Below are positions 37,741 through 47,613 of a stretch of 64,000 bases of DNA, in pieces. The position numbers and the translations under genes are program-made. Numbering within the stretch: position 1 is the stretch's first letter; the number at the start of each line of letters is the position of its first letter. Origin of the DNA: Chryseobacterium pennae. GTDB taxonomy: Bacteria > Bacteroidota > Bacteroidia > Flavobacteriales > Weeksellaceae. Below the pieces are notes generated by a model that did not search any database, was not told the origin of the DNA, and saw nothing but the letters and a program-made list of their open reading frames with translations. The DNA is taken from NCBI RefSeq assembly GCF_003385515.1, contig NZ_QNVT01000008.1:62001-126000 (forward strand), written 5' to 3'.

Positions 37741-38601
37741 ATGAAAAGGAATTTTATCAATCAAAATGGAGTCTCTGATAAGTTTTGGAATATCGAATAT
37801 TGGGGGAAAACACAGAAAATAGTGTTTGGAAAAACGGGAACCCAGGGCCGAGAAACCATTAAAGAATTTGAAGATGAAGTAGAGTGTACCAAAGAGTCTG
37901 AAAAACTGATTGGACAGAAAATCAAAAAAGGATACACCGAAATCCTTGAAAATGATAAAATCCCGCAGAAAACAGAACTTTCCGAAACTGAAAAAGCAGA
38001 TATTTATTTCTGGGAAGCCATCGAAAAATCCAATAAATACAAAAAAGCCCACTGGAGCGAATATGATATAGATGAACATCTGGAGAATTTAACAGTCTAT
38101 CTTTCCAGATTCGGAAAAGAAAGACTGATCCTTTTTGAAAAGACCCTTCAGGAAAAACTGAGTGAACTTTATACTGCTGAAATTGCTGAACTTTCCATCA
38201 TCCTTGAATCTGATTTCAAAACTGAAAATGGAAACTATATTTTTGACGGATATCTTTCTGATGACGGATTCATTTATTTCCGTTGTTGGCTACTACTAAA
38301 AGGAAAAGAGTTTTTTCAAGATATTAAGCAAGATATACAGGCATTTGTCAGCGGGAAATATAGCTTTAATATTGGGGATTGTTGGGCAGAAGGGTTATTA
38401 TATGTATCTGATGAGGCATATTCAGAAAACCATGACAATGAAGATGAATCAGAAATAAGAGACACCGTTGACGAGCTTTATCCGGAAAATCATTATGACA
38501 GCATGAATCGCAATATGAACCGTGAACCGAAGAATGGTGTTGATCTCCAAAAGATGTACCCGAAACTGGTAAAAGAAATAGGTGAATTAAGGAGTACATA
38601 A
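37741..38601 (+). CDS. WGR-DUF4240 fusion protein
   Basis: Cytoplasmic protein of 286 residues. The N-terminal WGR domain (residues 1-70) has SDKFWNIEYWGKTQKIVFGKTGTQGRET; WGR modules bind nucleic acid in PARPs and MolR-type proteins. The C-terminal ~200 residues match the DUF4240 pattern: YFWEAIEKSNKYKKAHWSEY, then GFIYFRCWLLLKGKEFF. The combination is known from uncharacterised bacterial proteins of accessory loci. The function is unknown; nucleic-acid recognition is an inference from the WGR part. Confidence 0.85.
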   Translation: MKRNFINQNGVSDKFWNIEYWGKTQKIVFGKTGTQGRETIKEFEDEVECTKESEKLIGQKIKKGYTEILENDKIPQKTELSETEKADIYFWEAIEKSNKYKKAHWSEYDIDEHLENLTVYLSRFGKERLILFEKTLQEKLSELYTAEIAELSIILESDFKTENGNYIFDGYLSDDGFIYFRCWLLLKGKEFFQDIKQDIQAFVSGKYSFNIGDCWAEGLLYVSDEAYSENHDNEDESEIRDTVDELYPENHYDSMNRNMNREPKNGVDLQKMYPKLVKEIGELRST

Positions 38602-38636
38602 ATTAGCTCTGAATCAATACAATCTAAACATAAAAA

Positions 38637-38670
38637 AGGGCAGGCATCTCAGATGTCTGCTCTTTTTTTA
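38637..38670 (+). terminator. Intrinsic terminator
   Basis: Hairpin AGGGCAGGCATC / GATGTCTGCTCT directly followed by TTTTTTT, 36 bp after the WGR gene. Confidence 0.85.
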
Positions 38671-39242
38671 TGTATATCTGCTACAACCAAAAACAGATCA
38701 CTACAAAAACAGAAACAAACAGGACATAGGAAATCTTGATAAATAGCGGTTATGTTATATTCATAGTGAATTATTATTAATTTTTTCATTATCTATTTCA
38801 TGATCCATAATAAAAATATACTTTTGCAGTCAACAACATAAAATTATTGTAAATGATAATGTTGTTTTCTGAAAAAACTAAAAACTAAACCTGAAAACTA
38901 ATTATACCATGAATGAACTATACTACACTGTATTTATTTTTATCAATACATCAAACTAATTGTTTTCCAGTGATCTAAAGCAATATTGAATCCTCAGAGT
39001 TTCCCCAAAAGCAACAAGTCATATCAATGATTGGAGGAACCTTATGTCATTTATGATGTATTACTATTTACTCAACGAAAAAACTATCAAAATCAATGCT
39101 TATTCATTGATTAAAACTCTTATGCATTAATCTTTATGCTTAGCAAATGACAAACTGAAAATTGCTGGTGCTTTGCTCTAAAGAAATGTTAAAAAAACAA
39201 AGACTATAATTTAATATTAAACCAACTAATTTTTATACTATT
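38671..39242 (+). other. AT-rich intergenic region upstream of the secreted-protein operon
   Basis: 572 bp with no supported gene: only very short start-stop frames are present. It probably holds the promoter of the secreted-protein operon that starts at 39243, but no convincing TAnnTTTG box was found. Confidence 0.5.
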
Positions 39243-40424
39243 ATGACAAAAAAACTACTAATCATTGCCTTCGCAGGCTTATCAAGCACTATGGCTTTTG
39301 CAGCCGATTTATATGTTAGAAATGGCGGAACTGGTGGAGCTTATTCTACGGTAGGTGCAGCGATCACTGCAGCTTCAGATGGAGACAGAATCATCATTCA
39401 GCCCAAAACAAATGGAACGGCTTACGTAGAAAACCTGACCATCAACAAATCGTTAACCTTTGTTTCCGAGACGAATTATAACAAATATTTTATTCAGGGA
39501 ACCATTACCATCAATCCGGCTGCAGGAAGAGTGATAACAATCAGCAATTTGACTTCAGGGAACTATACAATCAATGATGTAACGGTTAACGGACCATCAT
39601 CTGGAGGAAGAACTACCCTCAATCTTTTAAACTGTGATTTGAATAATGTATATGCTCATCAATCCAATGTTACCACAAACATTTCAGGTTGTATTGTTGG
39701 GGGAATTCTTACCTTTTCCCATGGAATAGCTACAGCTAACAAAGCTCAATTTATTAGTGTCCGCTCTAACACCCAAGACACTTCTATAGCTTCATCGGAT
39801 GTTGAGGTCTACGGAAATATCGTCGAGAATGTGTTAACCCATACACAATCTACTTATAATTTTAAATTTCACAATAATTTTTGCGCACGTATAGCTGTTC
39901 ATGCTATTAAAACAGGAGGTTCTAATGAAATCATTAATAATACAATCTATGATACAAGTGCTGGTGATTTGGCTCCTTTTTATATCAGTTATAATAATAA
40001 TACAATCACAGGAGATATTGCTATTATGAATAATGCTGTTTCTTTTGTGGTAGGCCAAACCAATGCCTGTATTCAAAACAACAGTAATAATATTAATGTA
40101 ACAGCCAGTTACAATGTATTTACCAATCCATTTGTAACTCAGGGTAATATTACTCAAAATAACAATTCAGGATCTGTTAATATGAATTTTAACAATACAA
40201 CCTATACTGTAACAGGTATGAATGTAAATGCAGGAAATCCTGATGTAAAATATACAGATTTAGACCTAACCAGGAATGATGCAGGACATTATGGAGGTTC
40301 TAACAGCTGGGCTAATTATTGGCCTGCAAATGTTGGTAATAAACCTCAGGTAAATTATTTGGCCACTCCAAGAACTATTTCAGGAGGTACTTTGAATATC
40401 AACGGATCAGGTTTTTCTAAATAA
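39243..40424 (+). CDS. Secreted right-handed beta-helix-like protein
   Basis: A 393-residue exported protein: signal peptide 1-20 (AFAADLYV), then LYVRNGGTGGAYSTVGAAITAASDGDRIIIQ, the usual opening of pectate-lyase-like/right-handed beta-helix proteins. A long Asn/Thr-rich repetitive stretch follows with short strands every ~22 residues (NNTIYDT, NNTITGD, NNAVSF). There is no T9SS sorting domain of its own. It ends 21 bp before the giant RCC1 protein, so they are one transcript and may work together on the surface or outside the cell. An enzymatic activity is not evident. Confidence 0.8.
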   Translation: MTKKLLIIAFAGLSSTMAFAADLYVRNGGTGGAYSTVGAAITAASDGDRIIIQPKTNGTAYVENLTINKSLTFVSETNYNKYFIQGTITINPAAGRVITISNLTSGNYTINDVTVNGPSSGGRTTLNLLNCDLNNVYAHQSNVTTNISGCIVGGILTFSHGIATANKAQFISVRSNTQDTSIASSDVEVYGNIVENVLTHTQSTYNFKFHNNFCARIAVHAIKTGGSNEIINNTIYDTSAGDLAPFYISYNNNTITGDIAIMNNAVSFVVGQTNACIQNNSNNINVTASYNVFTNPFVTQGNITQNNNSGSVNMNFNNTTYTVTGMNVNAGNPDVKYTDLDLTRNDAGHYGGSNSWANYWPANVGNKPQVNYLATPRTISGGTLNINGSGFSK

Positions 40425-40445
40425 TTACTAATGATATAACAAAAT

Positions 40446-43400
40446 ATGAAGAATTATATCTATAGTATAATCGCTTTGCTTATGGTCATACTGTGCCCGG
40501 CACAAGTATACGTAAGCCAGGCCGAATATTTTTGGGATACCGATCCGGGAACAGGAAACGGTACTCAGGTATTGGCTGCTGACGGGAGCTTCAACAGTGT
40601 TTTCGAACAACTGATCAAGACAGATATTGTTACGCCAGGTAACGGCTTGCATAAATTCTCTGTCCGTATAAAAGACAATACAGGTACTTGGGGACCCGTT
40701 TTTACCAATGTTATTAATGTTCAGCAACCTGTAATATCAAATATCATAGCGATTTCTCAGGCTGAGTATTTTTGGGACAATGATCCTGGAGCAGGAAACG
40801 GTACACTGGTATTAGCTGCAGATGGGAACTTCAATAGTGTTTTCGAACAACTAATCAAGACAGACATCGTTACACCAGGCAACGGATTACACAAGTTCTC
40901 TGTCCGTATCAAAGACAATGCTGGGGTTTGGGGACCTGTTTTTACCAATGTTATTAATGTTCAGCAACCTGTAACATCAAATATCATAGCTCTTTCTCAG
41001 GCTGAATATTTTTGGGACAATGATCCTGGAGCAGGAAACGGTACACCAGTATTAGCTGCTGATGGGAATTTTGACAGTACTTATGAGCAACTGATCAAAA
41101 CAGGAATTACTTTGCCATCTAGTGGCCTGCATGTGTTTAATATCCGTATTAAAGACAATGCAGGTGTTTGGGGGCCTGCCTTTAAAAATGTTATTAATGT
41201 AGAAACTCCAATACCTACAGGTTGCTGGCAAAGTCTGAGTGCAGGAGGTGAGCATTCTGTAGGAATAAAAAGTGATGGAACACTATGGGCTTGGGGTAGT
41301 AATCAGTATGGACAATTGGGAGATGGAACTACAATTTCAACAAACGTTCCTGTTCAAATAGGAACTGCCAATAATTGGCTGAAAGTAGCTGCTGGAGGTT
41401 CTTATACCTTAGCGATCAAAGCAGATGGAACTTTATGGGTATGGGGTAAAAATGAGTATGGCCAATTAGGGGATGGAACTAAAATGAATAGATTTACTCC
41501 AACTCAAATAGGAACAGGAACAAACTGGCAAAGTGTTAGTGCTGGAGTTTATTCCTCAATTGCGATCAAAACAGATGGTACCCTTTGGGGCTGGGGACAG
41601 AATTATTACGGGCAGTTGGGAGATGGAACAATCTCAAATAAAACTGTACCTACACAAATAGGAACAGCAACGAATTGGCAAAGCATACAAACAGGTTTAT
41701 CACATACTCTTGCCATTAAAACAAATGGCACGCTTTGGGCATGGGGATATAATACTACTGGCCAACTAGGTGATGGAACTACAACTGGCAAATATATACC
41801 CACACAAATTGGGGCAGATACGAATTGGCAAAGTATAGATGTTGGGAGTCTGCATTCTGTAGCACTTAAAACAGACGGTACCCTTTGGGCATGGGGCCAG
41901 AATGATTCTGGACAGGTAGGTGATGGGACCAATGTTTATAAAGATACTCCTACACAAATCGGAACGGCGTCCAACTGGCATAATATATCTGCTGGAGGTA
42001 ATTTTACTTTTGCAAATAAAACAGATGGTACTCTTTGGAGTTGGGGATCAACTGCATATGGCGTATTAGGACAAAGTTCAGGATCTAAATCACCTGCACA
42101 GGTAGGTTCTTTGTCTGCTAGTAAATTGATTTCTGCAGGATCTTTCCATATTCTTGAGACAAATACAAGTGGTGCTTTAAGAGTTTGTGGGCGAAATGCT
42201 TCGGGAGAATTAGGAGACGGAACAATTGCTCATAAAAGTACCTTTACTTCTATTGAGTGTCCTTCAAACTGTGCTCCTCCAACACAATTTTCAACAACCA
42301 ACATTACTTCTTCAGCGGCTACTATTAACTGGGTAGGATCAACGCCAGCTCCCAATGGAGGGTATTTGTATTTTTATAGTACGAATCCAATTGTTGGAGG
42401 TATAGATGGATCCACTACTTCTTCTTCGACGGTTAATTTATCTAATTTATTACCTAATACCACTTATTATTGGTGGGTGGCATCTCATTGCGGATCCAAT
42501 AAAGGGAGTTGGATATCCGGAGGATCCTTTACCACACTTCCTGCAACCTCTACAGGATGCTGGAAAACAGTGGTAGCAGGAGATATTCATTCAATAGGCA
42601 TCAAGACGGATGGAACATTGTGGACTTGGGGAGGTAACAATTCTGGACAGCTAGGAGATGGAACCAGAACCGATAGAGCTACTCCAAACCAAATTGGCGC
42701 AGACAAAGACTGGGCAATTATTGGTACTGGAGAAAACACAACATTCGCCATAAAATCAAACGGAACTCTTTGGGCTTGGGGAACAAATTCACAAGGTGAA
42801 TTTGGTGATGGCACTAAAATTAGTAAAATTGTTCCAACGCAAATAGGAACTGAAACAGACTGGGTAAGTGTCACAGGTGGTTTTGTTCATACAGTAGCTT
42901 TAAAGTCTAACGGTACCCTTTGGGCCTGGGGGAATAATAGTGATGGTCAGCTGGGAGATGGAACTACCGTTCAAAAAATAATCCCAACACAAATTGGAAC
43001 AGACAATAACTGGCAGAGTGTTGTTAGTGGACAGTATCATAATATTGCAATCAAAACAGATGGAACATTGTGGACTTGGGGACTTAATGATAAAAGCCAG
43101 CTGGGAGATGGAACTACTACCAATAGAAATACTCCGGTACAAATAGGTACTGCAACTGATTGGAAAAGTGCTGGCGGAGGATGGCGTCATACTGTTGCAT
43201 TAAAAACAAATGGAACACTATGGGCATGGGGACTGAATGATAGTGGCCAATTGGGAGATGGAACTACTACCAGTAGAAATACTCCAATCCAAATAGGAAC
43301 GGCTACTGATTGGAAGACTGTTACTGCAGACAAATCCGAATCCTCAGCGGGAATTAAAACAAATGGTACCTTCTGGGCATGGGGCGGTAATTATTATGGA

Positions 43401-45218
43401 CAATTAGGTGATGGAACTAAAGTTGATAAATGGAGCCCAACTCAAATAGGAACAGGTACTGACAGAAAGATCATTTCAGCAAAGAGACTGAATCGACTTA
43501 TTCTAAGTAATGATGGACTTTTATCAGCCTGTGGAGCCAATTTCTTTGGTCAGCTAGGAGATGGTACATTGATTGACAGGAAGATTTTTATTCCTGTTGC
43601 TTGTCCTATAACTTGCAACCCTCCAGGCCAATTGCAGTCTTCTAATATCACTTCTACAACAGCTACCCTTAGCTGGATGGGAGAAGGTCCTATTCCTAGT
43701 GGTGGCTATTCATATCTTTATAGTACAAACCCAGTTGTTGGGGGAATAGAGGGAAATACTTCTAATACGACAGCCAATCTAACCAATTTACTACCTAATA
43801 CCACTTACTATTGGTGGGTGGCATCTAGTTGTGGATACAGCCAGGTTAATTGGATCCAGGGTGGTTCTTTTACTACACTTCCTACTTCTGCAACAGGCTG
43901 TTGGGAAAATGTAGTTACTGGTGGTTATCATTCAGTAGGGATCAAAACAGACGGAACGCTATGGGCATGGGGTAATAATAATTATGGACAGCTCGGAGAT
44001 GGAACGACCACTAATAAAAATACTCCAATCCAAATCGGAGTTTCAAATGATTGGGCGAAAATATGGACAGGAAACTATTATTCAGTAGCAATTAAAGCAG
44101 ACGGAACACTATGGACATGGGGAGACAACTACTATGGCCAATTAGGTGATGGAACGAATGTTAATAAAAATATTCCAACACAAGTAGGAACAGCTACAGA
44201 TTGGGTAAATATTGCTGCAGGAGATGATTATGTACTTGCCATAAAATCAAATGGAACACTATGGGCATGGGGGTATAACTATTATGGCCAATTAGGTGAT
44301 GGTACCCTTATAAAGAAAGACATACCTATCCAAATCGGAACAGAAAATGATTGGCAAATTGTTGCTACCGGTTCATCTCATTCTCTTGCTATTAAAACAA
44401 ATGGAACATTATGGAGCTGGGGGAAAAATAATGAAGGAGAACTGGGAGATGGAACTAAAATCAATAAAAAGGCACCAATTCAGATAGGCACCGATACGAA
44501 TTGGAAAAATGTTGAGGGTGGTCTTAGCCATACGGTAGCGGTAAAAACAGATGGTACTTTTTGGGCCTGGGGTAATAATATTTTTGGACAATTAGGAGAT
44601 GGTACTGCAGCTTCGAAAATTACTCCAATACAAATTGGTACTGCAACAGATTGGAAGAGTATTAAAGCTAACCGTTACCATTCTTCAGTAGGAATCAAAA
44701 CAAACGGAACACTATGGGCTTGGGGTAATAACCAGAATGGCCAATTAGGTGATGGAACTAAAGAGGATAGATGGGCTCCAACTCAGATAGGAACAGCTAC
44801 CAATAGAAAAAATGTTTCAGCCAACATGTATAATAGGCTTGTAATAGATACCAATGGATTTTTATCAGGCTGTGGCCTTAATAACCATGGTCAGCTAGGA
44901 GATGGTACTAATATTCAAAAACCAATTTTTGTGCCTATTGGTTGTCCTACAAGTACTTTAGCCGTTCAGGAAGCTCCAACAAAAGCAGATCAGCTGAAAG
45001 TCTATCCTAACCCGGTACAGGATATCCTGACGGTCTCTTATGATCAGAAGATTCTTTTTGTAACGGTTTACAATGCTGCAGGACAGTTGATACTTACAAA
45101 AGCAATTAATGATACGAAAGGAACAATTGATGCTTCCGGATTCGTATCAGGAGTTTATTTAGTTAAGATAAATGCCGTAAATGACTTTGTAAAAACAGTA
45201 AAAGTTATCAAGCGATAG
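40446..45218 (+). CDS. Giant T9SS-secreted protein with 21 RCC1 repeats
   Basis: Secreted 1590-residue modular protein. Order: signal peptide (1-19, LCPAQ); three near-identical 80-residue repeats (about 20-258, SQAEYFWDNDPGAGNG); seven RCC1 repeats (259-606); Fn3-like domain (608-698, LLPNTTYYWWVASHCG); seven RCC1 repeats (704-1055); second Fn3-like domain (1055-1145); seven RCC1 repeats (1151-1501); type A T9SS sorting domain (1508-1590, LKVYPNPVQDILTVSY to VKTVKVIKR). Each RCC1 unit has the core IKTDGTLWAWGxNxxGQLGDGT. Seven units make one beta-propeller, so three propellers are predicted. The protein is exported by T9SS to the surface or medium; its ligand or activity is unknown. Confidence 0.93.
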   Translation: MKNYIYSIIALLMVILCPAQVYVSQAEYFWDTDPGTGNGTQVLAADGSFNSVFEQLIKTDIVTPGNGLHKFSVRIKDNTGTWGPVFTNVINVQQPVISNIIAISQAEYFWDNDPGAGNGTLVLAADGNFNSVFEQLIKTDIVTPGNGLHKFSVRIKDNAGVWGPVFTNVINVQQPVTSNIIALSQAEYFWDNDPGAGNGTPVLAADGNFDSTYEQLIKTGITLPSSGLHVFNIRIKDNAGVWGPAFKNVINVETPIPTGCWQSLSAGGEHSVGIKSDGTLWAWGSNQYGQLGDGTTISTNVPVQIGTANNWLKVAAGGSYTLAIKADGTLWVWGKNEYGQLGDGTKMNRFTPTQIGTGTNWQSVSAGVYSSIAIKTDGTLWGWGQNYYGQLGDGTISNKTVPTQIGTATNWQSIQTGLSHTLAIKTNGTLWAWGYNTTGQLGDGTTTGKYIPTQIGADTNWQSIDVGSLHSVALKTDGTLWAWGQNDSGQVGDGTNVYKDTPTQIGTASNWHNISAGGNFTFANKTDGTLWSWGSTAYGVLGQSSGSKSPAQVGSLSASKLISAGSFHILETNTSGALRVCGRNASGELGDGTIAHKSTFTSIECPSNCAPPTQFSTTNITSSAATINWVGSTPAPNGGYLYFYSTNPIVGGIDGSTTSSSTVNLSNLLPNTTYYWWVASHCGSNKGSWISGGSFTTLPATSTGCWKTVVAGDIHSIGIKTDGTLWTWGGNNSGQLGDGTRTDRATPNQIGADKDWAIIGTGENTTFAIKSNGTLWAWGTNSQGEFGDGTKISKIVPTQIGTETDWVSVTGGFVHTVALKSNGTLWAWGNNSDGQLGDGTTVQKIIPTQIGTDNNWQSVVSGQYHNIAIKTDGTLWTWGLNDKSQLGDGTTTNRNTPVQIGTATDWKSAGGGWRHTVALKTNGTLWAWGLNDSGQLGDGTTTSRNTPIQIGTATDWKTVTADKSESSAGIKTNGTFWAWGGNYYGQLGDGTKVDKWSPTQIGTGTDRKIISAKRLNRLILSNDGLLSACGANFFGQLGDGTLIDRKIFIPVACPITCNPPGQLQSSNITSTTATLSWMGEGPIPSGGYSYLYSTNPVVGGIEGNTSNTTANLTNLLPNTTYYWWVASSCGYSQVNWIQGGSFTTLPTSATGCWENVVTGGYHSVGIKTDGTLWAWGNNNYGQLGDGTTTNKNTPIQIGVSNDWAKIWTGNYYSVAIKADGTLWTWGDNYYGQLGDGTNVNKNIPTQVGTATDWVNIAAGDDYVLAIKSNGTLWAWGYNYYGQLGDGTLIKKDIPIQIGTENDWQIVATGSSHSLAIKTNGTLWSWGKNNEGELGDGTKINKKAPIQIGTDTNWKNVEGGLSHTVAVKTDGTFWAWGNNIFGQLGDGTAASKITPIQIGTATDWKSIKANRYHSSVGIKTNGTLWAWGNNQNGQLGDGTKEDRWAPTQIGTATNRKNVSANMYNRLVIDTNGFLSGCGLNNHGQLGDGTNIQKPIFVPIGCPTSTLAVQEAPTKADQLKVYPNPVQDILTVSYDQKILFVTVYNAAGQLILTKAINDTKGTIDASGFVSGVYLVKINAVNDFVKTVKVIKR
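40513..41212 (+). repeat. Three 240-bp tandem repeats inside the RCC1 gene
   Basis: Units begin near 40513, 40753 and 40993 at an exact 240-bp period. Units 1 and 2 are almost identical over long stretches, and unit 3 diverges in its second half. They encode the N-terminal 80-residue modules. Confidence 0.9.
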
Positions 45219-45272
45219 GCATTAAGCTTTAATGTAACAGCTAAGATTTCTTTACGTTTGAAATCTTTTAAC

Positions 45273-45307
45273 ATAGCGTCACTTATTTGTAAGTGGCGCT
45301 ATTTTTA
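45273..45307 (+). terminator. Intrinsic terminator
   Basis: Stem ATAGCGTCACTTA / TAAGTGGCGCTAT (with a G-T pair) and a 4-nt loop, followed by TTTTTAT; 55 bp after the RCC1 gene. Confidence 0.9.
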
Positions 45308-45358
45308 TACATCCTGACATTTTTATAAATTGTATATTTAATTATTAAAAATCATAGA

Positions 45359-45560
45359 ATGAACAAAATAGATACACTAAAGAAATACATCGAAAACAGA
45401 AAACTTTGAAGACCTGAATGCACTTAATAATCAACAGATCTTTTGGGTAGATTGGCGTGAAGAAGATGATGCCATTGTGAAATACTGCGAAAAGTGCCTT
45501 AATACAGGCGTTCTGAATGCTGAAATGACCTACAACGGAGGAAATATTATAAAATTATAA
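45359..45560 (+). pseudogene. Frameshifted small island gene
   Basis: The frame starts MNKIDTLKKYIENR at 45359 but ends after two more codons. Shifting the frame at the A-run restores NFEDLNALNNQQIFWVDW and continues to GGNIIKL and TAA at 45558. One indel therefore breaks a 66-codon gene. The function of the intact form is unknown. Confidence 0.6.
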
Positions 45561-45564
45561 TACG

Positions 45565-46071
45565 ATGTTCAAAATAGAATTTAAAGTAACAAAAAAATTA
45601 GGTAAAATAGACATAGAAGATATTTCAGTAAGTGAAGCAATTTGGTCCATATACCCTAATGATGACGAAAATGTAATTATAACTTTTGGGAATTACCTTA
45701 TTCATTTAGATAAAAGAGGAGATATAGCAGGTATGTACAATGACATTATACGTATGCTTAAATGTTTGAATGAAAATAATAGTGAATTTCTAACGAGTTT
45801 TTTAAGCAGTGGTTTTACCGTATATTGGAATTTCAAAAAAGAAGAAAATTCAATTACGATTACTCCTACATGGTTTTCTGCCGGACTGAAACATAGAGAA
45901 ACAGATTTATTCGTAGAACATGTGAGAGAGGTTAATTTTCCGATAACCGTTACTACTGATGTCTTTATATCTGAGTGGCATAAATTTCTAAAAAATATAA
46001 AAGAAGATTTATTAAAAGTTGGGTATACTGAAGATTTAGAAAATTTTGAATATTTGAAAAATTTTGAATAA
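45565..46071 (+). CDS. Hypothetical protein, island gene
   Basis: A 168-residue soluble protein of unknown function starting 4 bp after the frameshifted gene. Beta-rich N-terminal part (DENVIITFGNYLIHLDKRGDIAG), Trp-containing middle (FTVYWNFKKEENSITITPTWFS) and helical end DVFISEWHKFLKNIKEDLLKV. The general look is that of small immunity proteins, but no family is assigned. Confidence 0.7.
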   Translation: MFKIEFKVTKKLGKIDIEDISVSEAIWSIYPNDDENVIITFGNYLIHLDKRGDIAGMYNDIIRMLKCLNENNSEFLTSFLSSGFTVYWNFKKEENSITITPTWFSAGLKHRETDLFVEHVREVNFPITVTTDVFISEWHKFLKNIKEDLLKVGYTEDLENFEYLKNFE

Positions 46072-46166
46072 TAAAAAAGCGAAACTTAAATTAGAGTTTT
46101 TGCTTTTTCTTTCAAAAAACTTATCATTTCAAAAATAGGTTACTCTTTTATTTTAAATTATATACC

Positions 46167-46520
46167 ATGAAAAAAATAATCAATACTTTTGAATAAATCA
46201 AAATTAATAACCGATTAAAATTATTATATTTCATATGATGTCTGGGAGGACGTCAGTATTTTTACTGCTGAAAATCAATCTTCAGAATTTAAATGTGGAA
46301 GTTACCCATAGGGAGAGCAGACTATCATCATTCAATCAGACTGATTTTTTTACTTGAATGAATAGTCCTGAACAACCTTGATTGAATTACCAATACTTTC
46401 ATACAGTATACTGCCTTTCAACGGTCTGAATTCCCTACCAGGCTTTATGAAGAAGACTGTGAGTTGGTTTTATCCTTCGTAGGAACCTCATTCAAGATAC
46501 CTGGAGGTGAAAAATTTTAA
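46167..46520 (+). pseudogene. Decayed island gene
   Basis: Fills the gap of 46.07-46.59 kb. Coding-like fragments are found in different frames: MKKIINTFE at 46167, then YDVWEDVSIFTAENQ (46234 onward) with an internal TAG, then RSEFPTRLYEEDCELVL ending in GGEKF and TAA at 46518. Together they look like one small protein gene broken by several indels and stops. Confidence 0.45.
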
Positions 46521-46593
46521 ATTGAGAGGATAACCTTCAATAAGCTGAAAGCGTAGAAAAAAACATTGAAATAATCAATGAAATTTTAATTAA

Positions 46594-47238
46594 ATGAATA
46601 AAGAAATCCAGAAGCTGCTGTATTACTATAATGCAGAAGGAGAAGAAGGATATGACTTAAGAGAAGTACAGCTCCTTGAGAAAAAAGATCCTGAAAGGGT
46701 AGAAGAATTAAAATGGCTTCTTCATCATGATTATCAATATATTGCCTACCAGGCTATGCTTATTTTACTTGCGTGGCCTATACCGGAAGGATTTGAAACG
46801 CTTGACCGGTTCATCAATGAAAAATGGGCTGATAAAGAAGAGTTTGAGCCTCATAGACTTCATGGAGAAGATAATGTGTACGACGTAATTGCTGATGCAT
46901 TGCATATTGCAACCTTAAATGGTAAAAGCGAGCAGGAATTATACCCTTACATCAGAAAATTTTTAAATAGTTATGGAGATCAATTCTTTGAATCTGATCT
47001 GAAAAACTTTTTGTTAAAGAAAAACTGCAGACCCCTTTTAAAAGAAATAGAAGAGGCTATACAAAACGCTTTACAAAATGAAAGGTATTATCAGGCCAGT
47101 CAGTTATTTCCGGTACTCGTTCATTATGACAGGAATACTTTCAATGAATATAAGGATGTTTTTATCTCTTTAATAAGCCTTGATAACCGGATTACATACA
47201 ATATGGAAGAAGCAGGAAAAATAGGAAAAAAGGATTAA
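46594..47238 (+). CDS. HEAT-like helical repeat protein, island gene
   Basis: Soluble, all-helical 214-residue protein. KDPERVEELKWLLHHDYQYIAYQAMLILLAWP and the following helices resemble HEAT/ARM-like repeats found in many putative immunity proteins. Conserved-looking HGEDNVYDVIADALHIATLNG in the middle. No signal peptide. It heads the plus-strand run of small genes of the first duplicated cassette (47.3-49.9 kb). Confidence 0.7.
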   Translation: MNKEIQKLLYYYNAEGEEGYDLREVQLLEKKDPERVEELKWLLHHDYQYIAYQAMLILLAWPIPEGFETLDRFINEKWADKEEFEPHRLHGEDNVYDVIADALHIATLNGKSEQELYPYIRKFLNSYGDQFFESDLKNFLLKKNCRPLLKEIEEAIQNALQNERYYQASQLFPVLVHYDRNTFNEYKDVFISLISLDNRITYNMEEAGKIGKKD

Positions 47239-47284
47239 AATCACTTAAAATACCAACCTTCAAAAAAATAAATTTACTTAAAAG

Positions 47285-47542
47285 ATGAATGAGAAAGATA
47301 CCATAGAATCGGTTTTATTTTATCACTTTGAAAGAGATATTATAGACAATAAGGAAGATTACTCCTTAATAAGAGTGGTAACCTATAAAAATAAAGGCCA
47401 ACAAGGCGAAGAATACTATAACGGAGAATGGCATTCTTACAAGGGTGCATATAGCTACTATCCGGATCCAACGCCGGGTGAGTTTATAGATGAAGCCAGA
47501 GCAAAGGAAATCATGAAGATTATCGATCAGGAAATAATTTGA
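47285..47542 (+). CDS. Small island protein, duplicated (copy 1)
   Basis: An 85-residue soluble acidic protein of unknown function. Its paralogue at 57730 shares the beginning (xDTIExVLFY), YNGEWH..KGA, the segment YYPDPTPGEFIDE and an identical C-terminus RAKEIMKIIDQEII. It lacks the six-residue insertion (EGEAYY) of copy 2. It is followed 71 bp later by the 177-residue gene, the same order as in copy 2. Confidence 0.75.
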   Translation: MNEKDTIESVLFYHFERDIIDNKEDYSLIRVVTYKNKGQQGEEYYNGEWHSYKGAYSYYPDPTPGEFIDEARAKEIMKIIDQEII

Positions 47543-47613
47543 CCTGTACAATAATAACAGCAAAAGTTATTTTTTTGTGTAGTGATCATAGAGTATAAAA
47601 AAGAGATGGAAAA

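Noticed and set aside
40446..45218. Minus-strand open frames within the RCC1 gene
   Set aside because: They are mirror images of the RCC1 repeats in the opposite strand and show no independent coding character.
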